Counted from the stretch's first letter, positions 43,238-54,354 are shown. The stretch is 64,000 bases of DNA from Hyphomicrobium_A sp965243865 (GCF_965243865.1 NZ_OZ251603.1:1736001-1800000), one strand, 5' to 3'. Notes: generated by a model not told the origin, from the sequence alone. A program made the numbers and translations.

Positions 43238-44023
43238 TTATTCCTCGTCGGCGTCGGGCTCTGCCATGAGCTCGGCGCCGCGCTCTGCATAATCGACACG
43301 CACCAGATAAAGCCCGCCCGGCGGCGACACCGGCCCGCATTGCGCGCGGTCGCACGCCTTCAGCGCGTCATCGAGATTGCGCGGCCGCCACTTGCCTTCT
43401 CCGACCAGCTTCAGGCTCCCGACCATCGAACGCACCTGATTGTGCAGAAACGAGCGCGCCGAAGCCTCGATGACGATCTCATCGCCCCACCGCGATACGT
43501 CCAGCCGATCCAGCGTCTTCATCGGTGATTTCGCCTGGCACTGCGCCGCGCGAAACGTCGTGAAGTCGTGCCGCCCCACCAGATACTGCGCCGCTTCGTG
43601 CATCGCGCGCGCATCGAGCGCCATTGGCAGCCACCACACGCGGTTGCGATCGAGCGCCGGTGGCGCGCGCCGCGACAGGATGCGAAACCGGTAGTGGCGC
43701 GCCCGCGCGCTGAACCGCGCATCGAAGTCGTCGCTGACCTCTTCGCAGTCGAGTACCGACACCGGCGCCGGGCGCATGTGATAATTGAGCGCCTCGCGAA
43801 CCTTGAACGGCTCCCACACCTTCTCCAGATCGAAGTGCGCGACCTGCCCCAGAGCATGCACGCCAGCATCGGTTCGCCCCGCGCCTCGCACGCTCACGTT
43901 GGCGCCCGTTAAGCGCCCCAGCGCATCCTCGAGCGTGCTTTGCACCGAAGCAGCGTCGGGCTGGCGCTGCCAGCCACAGAATGGCGTGCCGTCATATTCG
44001 ATAGTGATGCGATAGCGAGGCAT
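43238..44023 (-). CDS. truA: tRNA pseudouridine(38-40) synthase
   Basis: 261 residues from the ATG at 44023 (MPRYRITIEYDGTPFCGWQRQPDAASVQ). Catalytic Asp is in RGAGRTDAGVHALGQ. SFLHNQVRSMVGSL is the second signature. It modifies the anticodon stem-loop of many tRNAs. It belongs to the def / fmt / truA set, but two genes now lie between fmt and truA. Confidence 0.96.
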   Translation of the reverse strand: MPRYRITIEYDGTPFCGWQRQPDAASVQSTLEDALGRLTGANVSVRGAGRTDAGVHALGQVAHFDLEKVWEPFKVREALNYHMRPAPVSVLDCEEVSDDFDARFSARARHYRFRILSRRAPPALDRNRVWWLPMALDARAMHEAAQYLVGRHDFTTFRAAQCQAKSPMKTLDRLDVSRWGDEIVIEASARSFLHNQVRSMVGSLKLVGEGKWRPRNLDDALKACDRAQCGPVSPPGGLYLVRVDYAERGAELMAEPDADEE

Positions 44024-44126
44024 GAGGGCCGTCAGATACAGCACGCTGCTGTGCGCGCCGCCCTTCCCTATCCGGCTAGGGCATTGCGCTCAACAGGACA
44101 TCGCGCCCAATAACCCTGATGCGCGC

Positions 44127-44390
44127 TCAGCGGCTGGAGCCGCCATCCGTTTGCGGCACCGCAACGGCAGATGTGCCGACCCCGATGCTCAGCGGCGTCG
44201 CACCATCGGGGTTGATGATCATATGCGTCGTCGGCGGCACCGGGCGCCAGACCCGCACGCCATTTTCGATGGTGACCACCGCCCCGTAGTAGGGACGCGT
44301 CTCGATGCGGGTTGTATGTGCGCTCTGCGCTAGGACGGCGCCTCCGAAACCGGCAATCAAAAGACAAATCAGAGCCGCTCTGAACTGCAT
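44127..44390 (-). CDS. Small secreted hypothetical protein
   Basis: 87 residues. Signal peptide MQFRAALICLLIAGFGGAVLA, then a 65-residue mature part without cysteines, proline-rich in the middle (NGVRVWRPVPPTTHMIINP). No family recognised. It lies upstream of truA on the same strand with about 100 nt between. Confidence 0.65.
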   Translation of the reverse strand: MQFRAALICLLIAGFGGAVLAQSAHTTRIETRPYYGAVVTIENGVRVWRPVPPTTHMIINPDGATPLSIGVGTSAVAVPQTDGGSSR

Positions 44391-44536
44391 ACGCCAACCC
44401 TTTGCCGGACCGCTATTACTAACGAAATGTTAACGGCATAACGTACCGGCTGGTCAACCGCGCGTCCTGATTGATGCCCATCAAGGATAACGAGCGAGCC
44501 CCGCGGCTTCATAGGCGACAGCCATAGGAGACGCCC

Positions 44537-44983
44537 TTGCCCCCGCAGCTGCGAGAAAAGATCCTCGGCATTCTTGCCCGCCACAACAACATAACCCTCG
44601 CGACCCTCCGTCCTGACGGGTACCCGCAGGCGACCACCGTCGGCTACGCCAGCGATGGGCTGATCATCTATTTCGGCTGCGGCATCGGCTCGCAGAAGGC
44701 CGCCAATATCGCTCGCGACGAGCGCGTCTCCGCGGCGATCGATGCCGACCACGCCAATTGGAATGAGATCGAGGGGATTTCGCTCGGCGGCACGGCTGCG
44801 CGCGTTACAGATTCAAGAGAACTCGCAAAAGTCCATTCGCTGTTTCTTGCGAAGTTTCCCCAGCTCGCGGGAATGTCGGCAGACGACCAGGCCAACACGG
44901 TCATCTTCCGCGTCACGCCCAGCGTCATTTCCGTGCTCGACTACTCCAAAGGCTTCGGCCACCACGAACTCGTGACCGTCTGA
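44537..44983 (+). CDS. Pyridoxamine 5'-phosphate oxidase-like flavin protein
   Basis: 148 residues. Starts at a TTG (44537) with ATAGGAG 6 nt upstream. LREKILGILARHNNITLATLRPDGYPQATTVGY is the start of the split-barrel FMN-binding fold; NIARDERVSAAID and VFRVTPSVISVLDYSKGFGH follow. Members bind FMN, F420 or haem, and substrate cannot be told. It is on the opposite strand between truA and fmt and ends 16 nt from the fmt stop. Confidence 0.82.
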   Translation: MPPQLREKILGILARHNNITLATLRPDGYPQATTVGYASDGLIIYFGCGIGSQKAANIARDERVSAAIDADHANWNEIEGISLGGTAARVTDSRELAKVHSLFLAKFPQLAGMSADDQANTVIFRVTPSVISVLDYSKGFGHHELVTV

Positions 44984-44999
44984 CCGCGAGCTGGATGCC

Positions 45000-45929
45000 C
45001 TAGAGCCGCGTGCCGGCAGGAACGGCAAAGCCGCGCAGCACCTCGTCGGCCGACATCGGCTTCTTGCCCGCGCGCTGCAGTTCGGTGAGCCGCACGGCAC
45101 CGCTCCTGCAAGCGACCGTCAGCTTGTCGTCGAGCACCTCACCCGGCGCCCCCTGTCCCTCCGCCAGCACCGCGCGCAGCACCTTGATGCGCTCGCGCCG
45201 GCCCTCGGGCCCGATCTCGAACCACGCACCCGGAAACGGCGACAGCCCGCGGATCATGTTGTGCACGGCGGGGGCATCGGCACTAAAGTCGATGCGGGCT
45301 TCCGCCTTTTCGATCTTCCGCGCGTAGGTGACGCCGTCCTCCGGCTGCGGCTGGCAATCGAGCGACCCGCGCTCCAGCGCCGACAACGCCCGCACCATGA
45401 GCGTCGATCCGCGCTGCGCCAGAACGTCGTGCAACTCGCCGGCGGTCTGATCGGCCCCGATCTCCACCCGCTCCCCGAGGCAGACAGGACCTGTGTCGAG
45501 GCCCGTCTCCATGCGCATTGCCATCACCGCGGTCTCGGTATCCCCGGCCATGATCGCGCGCTGAATAGGCGCTGCGCCGCGCCAGCGCGGCAACGCCGAC
45601 GCATGCAGGTTGTAACAGCCCAGACGCGGCGCATTGAGCACCACCGACGGAAGCAACAGCCCATAAGCCACAACCACCGCGGCATCGGCCTCATGCGCGG
45701 CGAACGCTTCTCGTTCGGCCGCGCCCTTGAAGCTTGTCGGCGTCAGCACCGGAATGCCTGCCGCCTCGGCGAACGTGTGCACGGGCGATTTGCGCTCGGC
45801 CATGCCGCGTCCAGCAGCGCGCGGCGGCTGCGAATACGCGGCGACCACCTCGTGCCCCGCGCCGATGATCTCGGCCAGCGTCGGCACGGAAAAGTCCGGC
45901 GTTCCCATGAAAACGATGCGCAGGACCAT
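45000..45929 (-). CDS. fmt: Methionyl-tRNA formyltransferase
   Basis: 309 residues from ATG 45929 (MVLRIVFMGTPDFSVPTLAEI). NLHASALPRWRGAAPIQRAI is the formyl-tetrahydrofolate site with catalytic Asn/His, and TGLDTGPV is also conserved. C-terminal anticodon-recognition-like domain from about 205. Formylates initiator Met-tRNA. It follows def by 37 nt. Confidence 0.97.
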   Translation of the reverse strand: MVLRIVFMGTPDFSVPTLAEIIGAGHEVVAAYSQPPRAAGRGMAERKSPVHTFAEAAGIPVLTPTSFKGAAEREAFAAHEADAAVVVAYGLLLPSVVLNAPRLGCYNLHASALPRWRGAAPIQRAIMAGDTETAVMAMRMETGLDTGPVCLGERVEIGADQTAGELHDVLAQRGSTLMVRALSALERGSLDCQPQPEDGVTYARKIEKAEARIDFSADAPAVHNMIRGLSPFPGAWFEIGPEGRRERIKVLRAVLAEGQGAPGEVLDDKLTVACRSGAVRLTELQRAGKKPMSADEVLRGFAVPAGTRL

Positions 45930-45966
45930 GGCTACCGCCGAAGCTGAATACGAAAGAGATGCTGAA

Positions 45967-46482
45967 CTAGAGCGAGCTTGTGCGCGCCATCTTCTTGAAC
46001 TTGCGCACGACCATGTCACGTTTCAGCGACGACAGGAAATCGATGATCAGTTTGCCGTCGAGGTGATTGACCTCGTGCTGAATGGCCGTCGCCAGCAGCC
46101 CATCGGCCTCAAGCTCGCACTGCTTTCCATCGCGATCGAGATAGCGCAGCGTCAACGTTGACGGGCGCTCGATCTCCACCCGAACATCGGGGATCGAAAG
46201 GCAGCCTTCCTCGTGCACGCGAATTTGCGGACCCAGCTCGACGATCTCCGGATTGAAGAACACGAGCGGCTGGCGCCCCTCTTCCTCATCCGCAACATCG
46301 ATCACGACGAGGCGAATGGGCTCAGCCACCTGGATCGCCGCCAGCCCGACACCCGGCGCGTCATACATCGTCTCCAGCATGTCGTCGGCAAGCTTGCGCG
46401 CCGCATCGTCGATGCGATCGACGGGCGCCGATATCCTGCGCAGGATCGGGTCTGGAAGCGTGACGATAGGAAGTTTGGCCAT
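45967..46482 (-). CDS. def: Peptide deformylase
   Basis: 171 residues. All three metal and active-site motifs are present: GVGLAAIQV, EEGCLSIPD (metal Cys) and QHEVNHLDG (metal His pair and catalytic Glu). Removes the formyl group added through the product of fmt, the next gene. Normal length. Confidence 0.97.
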   Translation of the reverse strand: MAKLPIVTLPDPILRRISAPVDRIDDAARKLADDMLETMYDAPGVGLAAIQVAEPIRLVVIDVADEEEGRQPLVFFNPEIVELGPQIRVHEEGCLSIPDVRVEIERPSTLTLRYLDRDGKQCELEADGLLATAIQHEVNHLDGKLIIDFLSSLKRDMVVRKFKKMARTSSL

Positions 46483-46547
46483 CGCTCTGAAATAAGAAAG
46501 TACGCAGTCCCGGTCAATTGCCCCGCAGCCGCGGGAAGCGTCGCAGG

Positions 46548-46898
46548 TCAGTCGGGCTGCTCGCCGCTGGCCGCCGCGTCCTTAGGGGCACCCTCGGGCA
46601 TCTGCGCGCCGGTCACGCCCTGGCCATCGCTCGGCCCGTCCGTCGGATAAGTGACGTTGGGATCGGTGACGCCGTCGGGCGGATACGGCTCGCCTTCGAC
46701 GTCGCCGGGATCGGGCATCGCCGGCTCGGTTTCCCCGCTTCCGGGATCGGCCGCCGCGCCCCCCTCCGGGGTGGTGTCCGCGGGTACATCGCCCGCGTTG
46801 GGAGCGGTCACCGTTGGATCGAGTGCCAGCGCCCTCGTCGGGAGCGCAAACGGGCACGCGGCAGCGAGCACAACGGCGAGCACGAGCCTTCGAACCAT
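46548..46898 (-). CDS. Secreted acidic proline/glycine-rich protein
   Basis: 116 residues. Signal peptide MVRRLVLAVVLAAACPFALPTRALA, then about 90 residues dominated by Pro, Asp, Glu, Gly, Ala and Thr (EPAMPDPGDVEGEPYPPDG), with no cysteines in the mature part. It is likely unstructured in the periplasm or at the wall. No family recognised. It lies upstream of def on the same strand. Confidence 0.65.
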   Translation of the reverse strand: MVRRLVLAVVLAAACPFALPTRALALDPTVTAPNAGDVPADTTPEGGAAADPGSGETEPAMPDPGDVEGEPYPPDGVTDPNVTYPTDGPSDGQGVTGAQMPEGAPKDAAASGEQPD

Positions 46899-47050
46899 TC
46901 TTCATCCCCCTGGCCACGGAGCGAAGCCACCCTGCGCCGCTCCCCGATTGCGAAGATTTTTACGCTAAGCTTGCGCGCTACTCTTTCCGCGTCAATGGAA
47001 CTGATGCGAAACGCCGAGGAAGGCGCTAACATCGATCCTACATTACAGGC

Positions 47051-47533
47051 TTGGTCGGGAATTTGACCGCCGTGCTCAGAGATGCTTCACGCCTGATTGT
47101 CGGCTGGCAGGAGTGGGTCGCTCTGCCTGACCTGGGCTTGCCGGCACTCAAGGCGAAGATCGACACCGGGGCTAAGACTTCAGCGCTTAGCACAACCTTG
47201 ATCGAGCCCTTCGGATCATCGCGCAAACCCAAGGTCCGCTTCCGAGTCCGTCCCAATCGCAGCACTGATCTCGAGGTTGAGGCCGTCGCCGACGTCATCG
47301 ATCGCCGCGAGGTAATGAGCTCAAACGGTGTGAGCGAACTCCGCTATGTCATCGAGACCAACCTCTGTCTCGGCCCCCGCACCTGGCCGATCGAAGTGAC
47401 GCTTACCAACCGCGAGCACATGACCTCCCGCATGCTCATCGGCCGCCAGGCGATCCGCTCCGACATGCTGGTCGACTGCGCAGTCTCGTTCTGCCAGCCC
47501 CGCCTCAGCTATCGGCTTTACGCCAGCCTTTGA
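47051..47533 (+). CDS. Retropepsin-like ATP-grasp-linked zinc protease family (DUF785/RimB)
   Basis: About 160 residues. The core is GWQEWVALPDLGLPALKAKIDTGAKTSALS, where DTGAKTS is the aspartic-protease-like signature. RMLIGRQAI and the final strands complete the PF05618 fold. Relatives trim poly-glutamate tails on ribosomal protein S6 together with RimK, but rimK is not visible here. The start is uncertain: 47051 is TTG, with further TTG/GTG options to 47072. Confidence 0.85.
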   Translation: MVGNLTAVLRDASRLIVGWQEWVALPDLGLPALKAKIDTGAKTSALSTTLIEPFGSSRKPKVRFRVRPNRSTDLEVEAVADVIDRREVMSSNGVSELRYVIETNLCLGPRTWPIEVTLTNREHMTSRMLIGRQAIRSDMLVDCAVSFCQPRLSYRLYASL

Positions 47534-47552
47534 AGCCCAGTCTTTTTTGAAG

Positions 47553-48692
47553 CTATACCAGCTGCAGTATCTGCAGCAGCTTCCCGCGCACGCCGGCGAC
47601 GCTCTCGAAGCGCTCCGCCTTGGCCCGGCTAGCGCGAGCCATCGCCGGGATCAGATCCGGCCGGCGCAAGAAGCTCTCCATCGCGTCAGCGAGCGCACCT
47701 GGATTGCGCGGCTCGACAAGGCATCCGTTGACGCGCGTATCGACCGCCTCCCGGCAGCCCGCCGCATCCGCCACCAGTACCGGACGCCCCGCAGCCAACG
47801 CGCGCAAGATCGGCTGCGGCATGCCTTCGGCATAACCCGGGTAGACGAAGACATGCGCCTCCGTCAGCAACTCGCCCTCCTCCTCGGCGAGGCCGAGGAA
47901 CTCCACATCCGGGCTACGCTGCAGCTCGGCGATGTCGATCGCCTGCGCACCCTCGTCGCGTGTCACCGCGAGTAGGAAGCGTGACGTCGGCGAGCGCTCT
48001 CGCAGCTTCGCCGCCGCCGCACAGTATTCCATCACGCCGCGCCGCCGATCGAGCCCGCCGATCATAAGGAACACAAGGCCATGGTCGAGCGGCGGCAACG
48101 GCAAAGACGCGTTGCGCTCCAGGTCGACGCCGCTACCCGGCACCACGATTGTTGGCAGCGAAGCGGGAACGAGCCCCAGCTTCTTCAGCAGCGCCAGGTC
48201 GTCCCGATTGTGAAACACGGCTTGGTGCGCAGCGCGTAGCGCCTGCCCATACCGCCACGCCGGCATTTCGTCCGCGGCGAGCGCCCCCGCGAAGCGGTGC
48301 TCCGGCAATCCATCGACCACGACGACGATGCGGCCAGCGCCGATTCCCTTCGCGGCCAGCGCCCCGTGCACCATCATCTGCCCGCCAAACGCTACGACGA
48401 CATGAGGCGCCCATTCTGCCAGCGTCGCTTTCAACGCGCCGATCGCCTTCCAGTCCGCGAACAGCTTAGGGCCATGCGACTCCGGCGCCATCAGCGCGTG
48501 CTCTGCACCAATCTCATCGAGCGATGCCAGGTCCACACTGGCAAACTCCGGCGCAACTGCCAGCACGCGGTGACCGCGCGTGATCACATCCGCAAAGAGC
48601 AGTTCACGCCACTGCCGCATCGCCGAGCCCGACGGGCCCACGAACGCGATCCGCTGCACCGCTGGAGAAGTCTGAGGAGCGACAAGTGCCAT
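47553..48692 (-). CDS. Glycosyltransferase family 4
   Basis: 379 residues. Two Rossmann halves are seen: an N-terminal acceptor half (RIAFVGPSGSAMRQWRELLFADVITRGHRVLAVAPE) and a donor half with LVFLMIGGLDRRRGVMEYCAAAAKLRE and EAHVFVYPGYAEGMPQPILRALAAGRPVLVAD, where the EGMPQPILRA stretch is the EX7E-like site of GT4. It follows the CapD-type gene with 1 nt between stop and start, so both likely act in one polysaccharide pathway. Sugar and acceptor unknown. Confidence 0.9.
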   Translation of the reverse strand: MALVAPQTSPAVQRIAFVGPSGSAMRQWRELLFADVITRGHRVLAVAPEFASVDLASLDEIGAEHALMAPESHGPKLFADWKAIGALKATLAEWAPHVVVAFGGQMMVHGALAAKGIGAGRIVVVVDGLPEHRFAGALAADEMPAWRYGQALRAAHQAVFHNRDDLALLKKLGLVPASLPTIVVPGSGVDLERNASLPLPPLDHGLVFLMIGGLDRRRGVMEYCAAAAKLRERSPTSRFLLAVTRDEGAQAIDIAELQRSPDVEFLGLAEEEGELLTEAHVFVYPGYAEGMPQPILRALAAGRPVLVADAAGCREAVDTRVNGCLVEPRNPGALADAMESFLRRPDLIPAMARASRAKAERFESVAGVRGKLLQILQLV

Positions 48693-48693
48693 G

Positions 48694-50691
48694 CTAGTGC
48701 AGCGTCCGTGTCGGCGGCGTCCACGACGCGGCGGGCCTGTCGGTCGCCTCGCTCGTCTCTTCCGTGCCCTTCACCGTATAGCCCTCGACCGTGCGCAGCA
48801 GCACCGCCTGCATCGCCGCATAGTCGCGGACATCGAGCGCCGCCTTCAGCCGTGCCAATTCTATCTCCAGTTCCTCTGCCGGCAAGAACGGCTCGTCCGA
48901 GCGCCAGATGCGTGGGTGCTCGGTCGCCTTGGTGTTGGCGCCGATCAGCAACTCCTCGTATAGTTTCTCGCCCGACCTCAACCCCGTGTAGGTGATAGCG
49001 ATATCGCCATCGGGGTTTTCCGCGCTGCGCACGTCGAAGCCCGACAACCGCACCATCAGGCGCGCCAGATCGTCGATCCGCACCGGCTCGCCCATGTCGA
49101 GCACGAACACGTCGCCGCCTTCCGCCATGGCCCCAGCCTGGATGACGAGCTCGGCCGCCTCCGGGATCGACATGAAATAGCGAATGATCTCCGGGTGCGT
49201 AACCGTCACCGGACCGCCCGAACGAATCTGCCGGCGGAACTTCTTCACCACCGAACCTGAGCTGTCGAGCACATTTCCGAACCGAACCATCGTGAAAATG
49301 GTCGGGCCGCCGTTGGCTGCGGCCGCCTGCAGAACCAGCTCCGCAAGCCGTTTGCTGGCACCCATCACGTTGGTCGGACGCACTGCCTTGTCGGTTGAGA
49401 TCAGAACCACCAGCTCGACACCAGCCGCCTTCGCGCACTCCACAAGCACCGCCGTGCCGAGCGTGTTGTTGCGCAGCCCATAAACCGGGTTCTGTTCGAC
49501 GATCGGAACGTGCTTGTACGCCGCCGCATGATAGATGACCTCGATCTCGTTGCCGACGATCACCTCACGAAGCAACGGCTGATCGAGCACCGTGCCGAGC
49601 ACGCCGACGATCTCCGGACGCGGCACGTCGGGCCGCAACGTCTTCACCGTCTCTTGAATCTCATCTTCGATACGGTAGAGCGCCGCTTCCGAAACATCGA
49701 GCAGCACCAGCCGCCGCGGACCATTGCGCAGGATCTGCCGCACCAGCTCCGATCCGATCGAACCACCGGCGCCCGTCACGAGCACCGACTTGCCGAGCGT
49801 CTTGCGGTTGAGCAGCTCCCCGTGCGGAGGAACCTTGTCACGCCCGAGAAGGTCGTTCACATCGACCGGGCGCAGATCGGTCACGCTGATGCGTCCCGAC
49901 GTGACGTCCTCGACGCCCGGCAGGATCAGCACCTCGACGGGATGCGCCTGTAGGTCTTTCAACACCCGCCGGCGCTCGCGGCGCCGGTCATCGGGAAGCG
50001 CCACCAGAATCTCGCCCACCTGATGCCGCTCAATTAGCCCCGCCAATCTGTCGGGACGGTGAACCTTCACGCCGGAAATGTACTGCCGCCACAGCGAAGG
50101 CTCGGTATCGACGAAGGCGACGACGTTACGATTGTTGCCGCGGCGCAGCGCTTCGAGCAGCTGCACGCCCAATTGCCCTGCGCCAAAGATGATGACCGGC
50201 TTGCGCTCGACACTGATCGGCAGGTCGGCAAGCTGAACGCCGGTGCTCTCTAGGATCATCGCCGCCACTTCGCGGCTGCCGGCAATCAATAGCGAAGCCA
50301 ACACCCCGTAGCCCAGCACCACCGAACGCGGCACACCGAGCTGGCCGGACATGAACACCACCAGCGACCAGATCAGCACCGACAGCCAGATGCAGCCGAT
50401 GATGCGCGTATGACCGCGATAGCCGAGATACCGGGTGACGAATCTGTAGAGACCGAACGCCGCAAACGTCGCCACCGATATGACAGGGCCGGCGATCAGA
50501 GCCAGCGTGTTCGGCCAAGACGTCGGAACGAACGCCGCGTTGTAGCGGATCGACAACGCAATCCACAGCGCCAGCGTCAACAGCAGGAAATCGAACGATA
50601 TGAGGATGATGCGCTTGTTGAACCGCGGCAGCTCCAACAGACGCGAGCGCCATTCGCCGGCCACCTGATGTTCCGCATCACGCTCGCTCAT
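48694..50691 (-). CDS. Polysaccharide biosynthesis protein, membrane sugar-nucleotide 4,6-dehydratase (CapD/WbpM/PglF type)
   Basis: About 665 residues from ATG 50691; a start at 50772 is also open. Four membrane helices (about 15-130), a CoA/NAD-binding-like middle (PVIIFGAGQLGVQLLEAL) and a short-chain dehydrogenase domain from about 285 (SVLVTGAGGSIGSELVRQI, YHAAAYKHVPIVE, VLISTDKAVRPTNVMGASKRLAE). Enzymes of this form dehydrate UDP-GlcNAc for rare sugars in capsule, O-antigen or glycoproteins. It is coupled to the GT4 gene downstream. Confidence 0.93.
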   Translation of the reverse strand: MSERDAEHQVAGEWRSRLLELPRFNKRIILISFDFLLLTLALWIALSIRYNAAFVPTSWPNTLALIAGPVISVATFAAFGLYRFVTRYLGYRGHTRIIGCIWLSVLIWSLVVFMSGQLGVPRSVVLGYGVLASLLIAGSREVAAMILESTGVQLADLPISVERKPVIIFGAGQLGVQLLEALRRGNNRNVVAFVDTEPSLWRQYISGVKVHRPDRLAGLIERHQVGEILVALPDDRRRERRRVLKDLQAHPVEVLILPGVEDVTSGRISVTDLRPVDVNDLLGRDKVPPHGELLNRKTLGKSVLVTGAGGSIGSELVRQILRNGPRRLVLLDVSEAALYRIEDEIQETVKTLRPDVPRPEIVGVLGTVLDQPLLREVIVGNEIEVIYHAAAYKHVPIVEQNPVYGLRNNTLGTAVLVECAKAAGVELVVLISTDKAVRPTNVMGASKRLAELVLQAAAANGGPTIFTMVRFGNVLDSSGSVVKKFRRQIRSGGPVTVTHPEIIRYFMSIPEAAELVIQAGAMAEGGDVFVLDMGEPVRIDDLARLMVRLSGFDVRSAENPDGDIAITYTGLRSGEKLYEELLIGANTKATEHPRIWRSDEPFLPAEELEIELARLKAALDVRDYAAMQAVLLRTVEGYTVKGTEETSEATDRPAASWTPPTRTLH

Positions 50692-50863
50692 AATGCCCCC
50701 GGCACGCGCCATCGACGCCCAGCTGGCCTCAGCGCTCCCCTTGTCCAGCAGTTGGCGAATATAATCAGGCAATCAAATGAGTTAAATCGAGGAGCGCCCT
50801 CAATCTGAAGCTTATCACCGCTTTTATTGCAGCGTCGCCAATCACATGCTTTGACGTGGTGAA

Positions 50864-51469
50864 CTACATCCGCCGCCGTGACTTGATTGCCGCAGCAAGC
50901 GTGCCCTCGTCGAGGTAGTCCAGTTCGCCGCCAACCGGCACGCCCTGCGCAAGCCGCGACACCACGATCCCCGTCGGCGCTAACTGCTCGGTCAAATAGT
51001 GAGCCGTCGACTGACCCTCCACGGTGGCGTTCAGCGCCAGCACGATCTCTTTTGCCTCCCCCTCGGCCGCTCTCTCGATGAGTTTAGCGATGTTGAGCCG
51101 ATCGGGTCCGATGCCGTCGAGCGGCGACAGGTGCCCGCCCAGTACGTGATAGAGCCCGCTGACGACCCCGGCACGCTCCAGCGCCCACAGATCGCCCACC
51201 TCCTCCACAGCGACGATCAGCGAGCGGTCCCGGCGAGGGTCCTGGCAGATGCTGCAGGGCGAAACGGTATCCAGGTTCCCACAATTGGAGCATTCGACGA
51301 TCTTCGCCACCGCGTCCGTTAGAGCCTCGGCGAGTGGCACGAGCAGATCGTTGCGCCGCTTGATCAGCGCCAGCGCCGCCTTGCGCGCCGAGCGTGGTCC
51401 AAGCCCCGGCAATCTGCCCAGAAGCTGGATAACCCGCTCGATCTCCGGCCCCGAAACTTTCCTTGTCAT
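50864..51469 (-). CDS. recR: Recombination mediator RecR
   Basis: 201 residues. N-terminal helix-hairpin-helix (LLGRLPGLGPRSARKAAL), Cys4 zinc finger (CSNCGNLDTVSPCSIC), Toprim domain (LIVAVEEVGDLWALERAG, and VLALNATVEGQSTAHYL). RecR with RecO loads RecA at gaps. In many bacteria it follows dnaX and ybaB; those genes are not next to it here. Confidence 0.97.
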   Translation of the reverse strand: MTRKVSGPEIERVIQLLGRLPGLGPRSARKAALALIKRRNDLLVPLAEALTDAVAKIVECSNCGNLDTVSPCSICQDPRRDRSLIVAVEEVGDLWALERAGVVSGLYHVLGGHLSPLDGIGPDRLNIAKLIERAAEGEAKEIVLALNATVEGQSTAHYLTEQLAPTGIVVSRLAQGVPVGGELDYLDEGTLAAAIKSRRRM

Positions 51470-51666
51470 ATCCGCGCCTAAGCCGTGGGCTATGCGCCCA
51501 TCGTGGTCGGCGCCAGCCCATTCCTGTGATCGACGTCAATACCGTCAATGAACCGTTTGCACTAATTTCCAATACGCGTACGTATTTGGTCGCCGCGATA
51601 CATGGAGTAACGTCCGAGCCACAAAAAATAGGGTCATCATCCCTTACCCCTGGGAGGACTACACTC

Positions 51667-53208
<1,542 letters not shown>

Positions 53209-53247
53209 TCTGTACGCACTATCAGGCGCCATAACGCACTGAAGCTT

Positions 53248-53278
53248 GCAGCGCGGCATTCAACTGCCGCGCTGCTTT
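53248..53278 (+). terminator. Stem-loop between aldehyde dehydrogenase and isochorismatase-like genes
   Basis: GCAGCGCGGCA and TGCCGCGCTGC pair perfectly (11 bp, loop TTCAAC), followed by TTTGCT. It starts 39 nt after the dehydrogenase stop. The T run is short, so partial termination giving more dehydrogenase than downstream mRNA is likely. Confidence 0.6.
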
Positions 53279-53314
53279 GCTATCGGCAACAAAAAATACC
53301 GGGAGAGACGCCCC

Positions 53315-53917
53315 ATGACCGAAGCCCGTCCCACACTGCGCGCGCTGCTCGCTTTGCCTGATACCCCAGCGCCCCTGTCGAAGTCGGCCCTTGTCCTCAT
53401 CGACTGCCAGAACACCTATCGCGAAGGCATCATGCAGCTCGAAGGCGTCGAGCCTGCGCTGAAGGAGTGCGCCGCCCTGCTGCAGCGCGCCCGCGACACC
53501 CGCACGCCAGTCATTCACATTCAGCACGACGCCGGGCCCGGCACCCCTTACGACGTGCGCGCCGAAATCGGAGCCATTGCCGACGTCGTTGCGCCGAACG
53601 CCGGTGAGACCGTCATCGTCAAGGCCTATCCGAGCTCCTTCGAGCAGACGAACCTCGACGCCGAACTGAAGAAGCTCGGTGTCACTGATCTCGTGCTCGC
53701 CGGCTTCATGACGCACGTCTGCGTGAACTCGACCGCGAGAGCCGCGTTCAACCACGGCTACCGCCCGACGGTCGTCGCCAGTGCCACGGCCACCCGCGCG
53801 CTTCCTAACCCGCTCGGCGGCACCCTGTCGGCAGAGGCCGTGCACACCGGCGCCCTCGCAGCATTGGCCGACATATTTGCGGTCGTGGTACCATCACAAA
53901 GCGCGATCCCCACATAA
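53315..53917 (+). CDS. Isochorismatase-family cysteine hydrolase
   Basis: 200 residues from ATG 53315, with GGGAGA upstream. The catalytic triad of the family is visible: Asp in ALVLIDCQNTY, Lys in VIVKAYPSSF and Cys in GFMTHVCVNSTARAA. It hydrolyses an amide or vinyl ether; the substrate is unknown (nicotinamidase-like and isochorismatase-like members both exist). It lies between the aldehyde dehydrogenase and the DUF779 gene. Confidence 0.9.
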   Translation: MTEARPTLRALLALPDTPAPLSKSALVLIDCQNTYREGIMQLEGVEPALKECAALLQRARDTRTPVIHIQHDAGPGTPYDVRAEIGAIADVVAPNAGETVIVKAYPSSFEQTNLDAELKKLGVTDLVLAGFMTHVCVNSTARAAFNHGYRPTVVASATATRALPNPLGGTLSAEAVHTGALAALADIFAVVVPSQSAIPT

Positions 53918-53943
53918 GGCGGCAACAGCCCGGAGAAACGCAA

Positions 53944-54354
53944 ATGGTCGAGCGAGTGAAAGTCACCCCCGAAGCCACGGCGCTGATCGAAAAGCTCATC
54001 GCCCAGCATGGGCCGCTGTTGTTCCACCAGTCCGGCGGCTGCTGCGATGGCAGTGCGCCGATGTGCTACCCTCGCGGCGAGTTCAAGATCGGCGAGCGCG
54101 ACGTCTACCTTGGCGCCATCGCAGGCTGCCCCCTCTACATCTCGGGGCCCCAGTTCGAATATTGGCAGCACACCCAACTGATCATCGACGCCGTGCCTGG
54201 CCGGGGCTCAGGCTTCTCGATCGAATCCCCCGAAGGGCTACGGTTCCTTACCCGCTCCCGCGTCTTCACCGAGAACGAGTTCGACGAGTTGGATCGCATT
54301 GGTCCGCCCCCGCGCGGGCCCCAGGCCATGGCTGCCGACGCTCGAGTCGCCTGA
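53944..54354 (+). CDS. DUF779 family protein
   Basis: 136 residues. LIAQHGPLLFHQSGGCCDGSAPMCYP carries the conserved Cys-Cys and third Cys, and LGAIAGCPLYISGPQFEYWQHTQLIIDAVPGRGSGFSIE is the family body. DUF779 genes are nearly always beside ExaC-type aldehyde dehydrogenases, as here, but their function is unknown. The cysteines suggest metal or redox chemistry. It ends at a strong terminator. Confidence 0.9.
   Translation: MVERVKVTPEATALIEKLIAQHGPLLFHQSGGCCDGSAPMCYPRGEFKIGERDVYLGAIAGCPLYISGPQFEYWQHTQLIIDAVPGRGSGFSIESPEGLRFLTRSRVFTENEFDELDRIGPPPRGPQAMAADARVA

Noticed and set aside
42474..43355. A 293-codon minus-strand frame
   Set aside because: Antisense to folE and overlaps the truA end. 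It has no recognisable domain.
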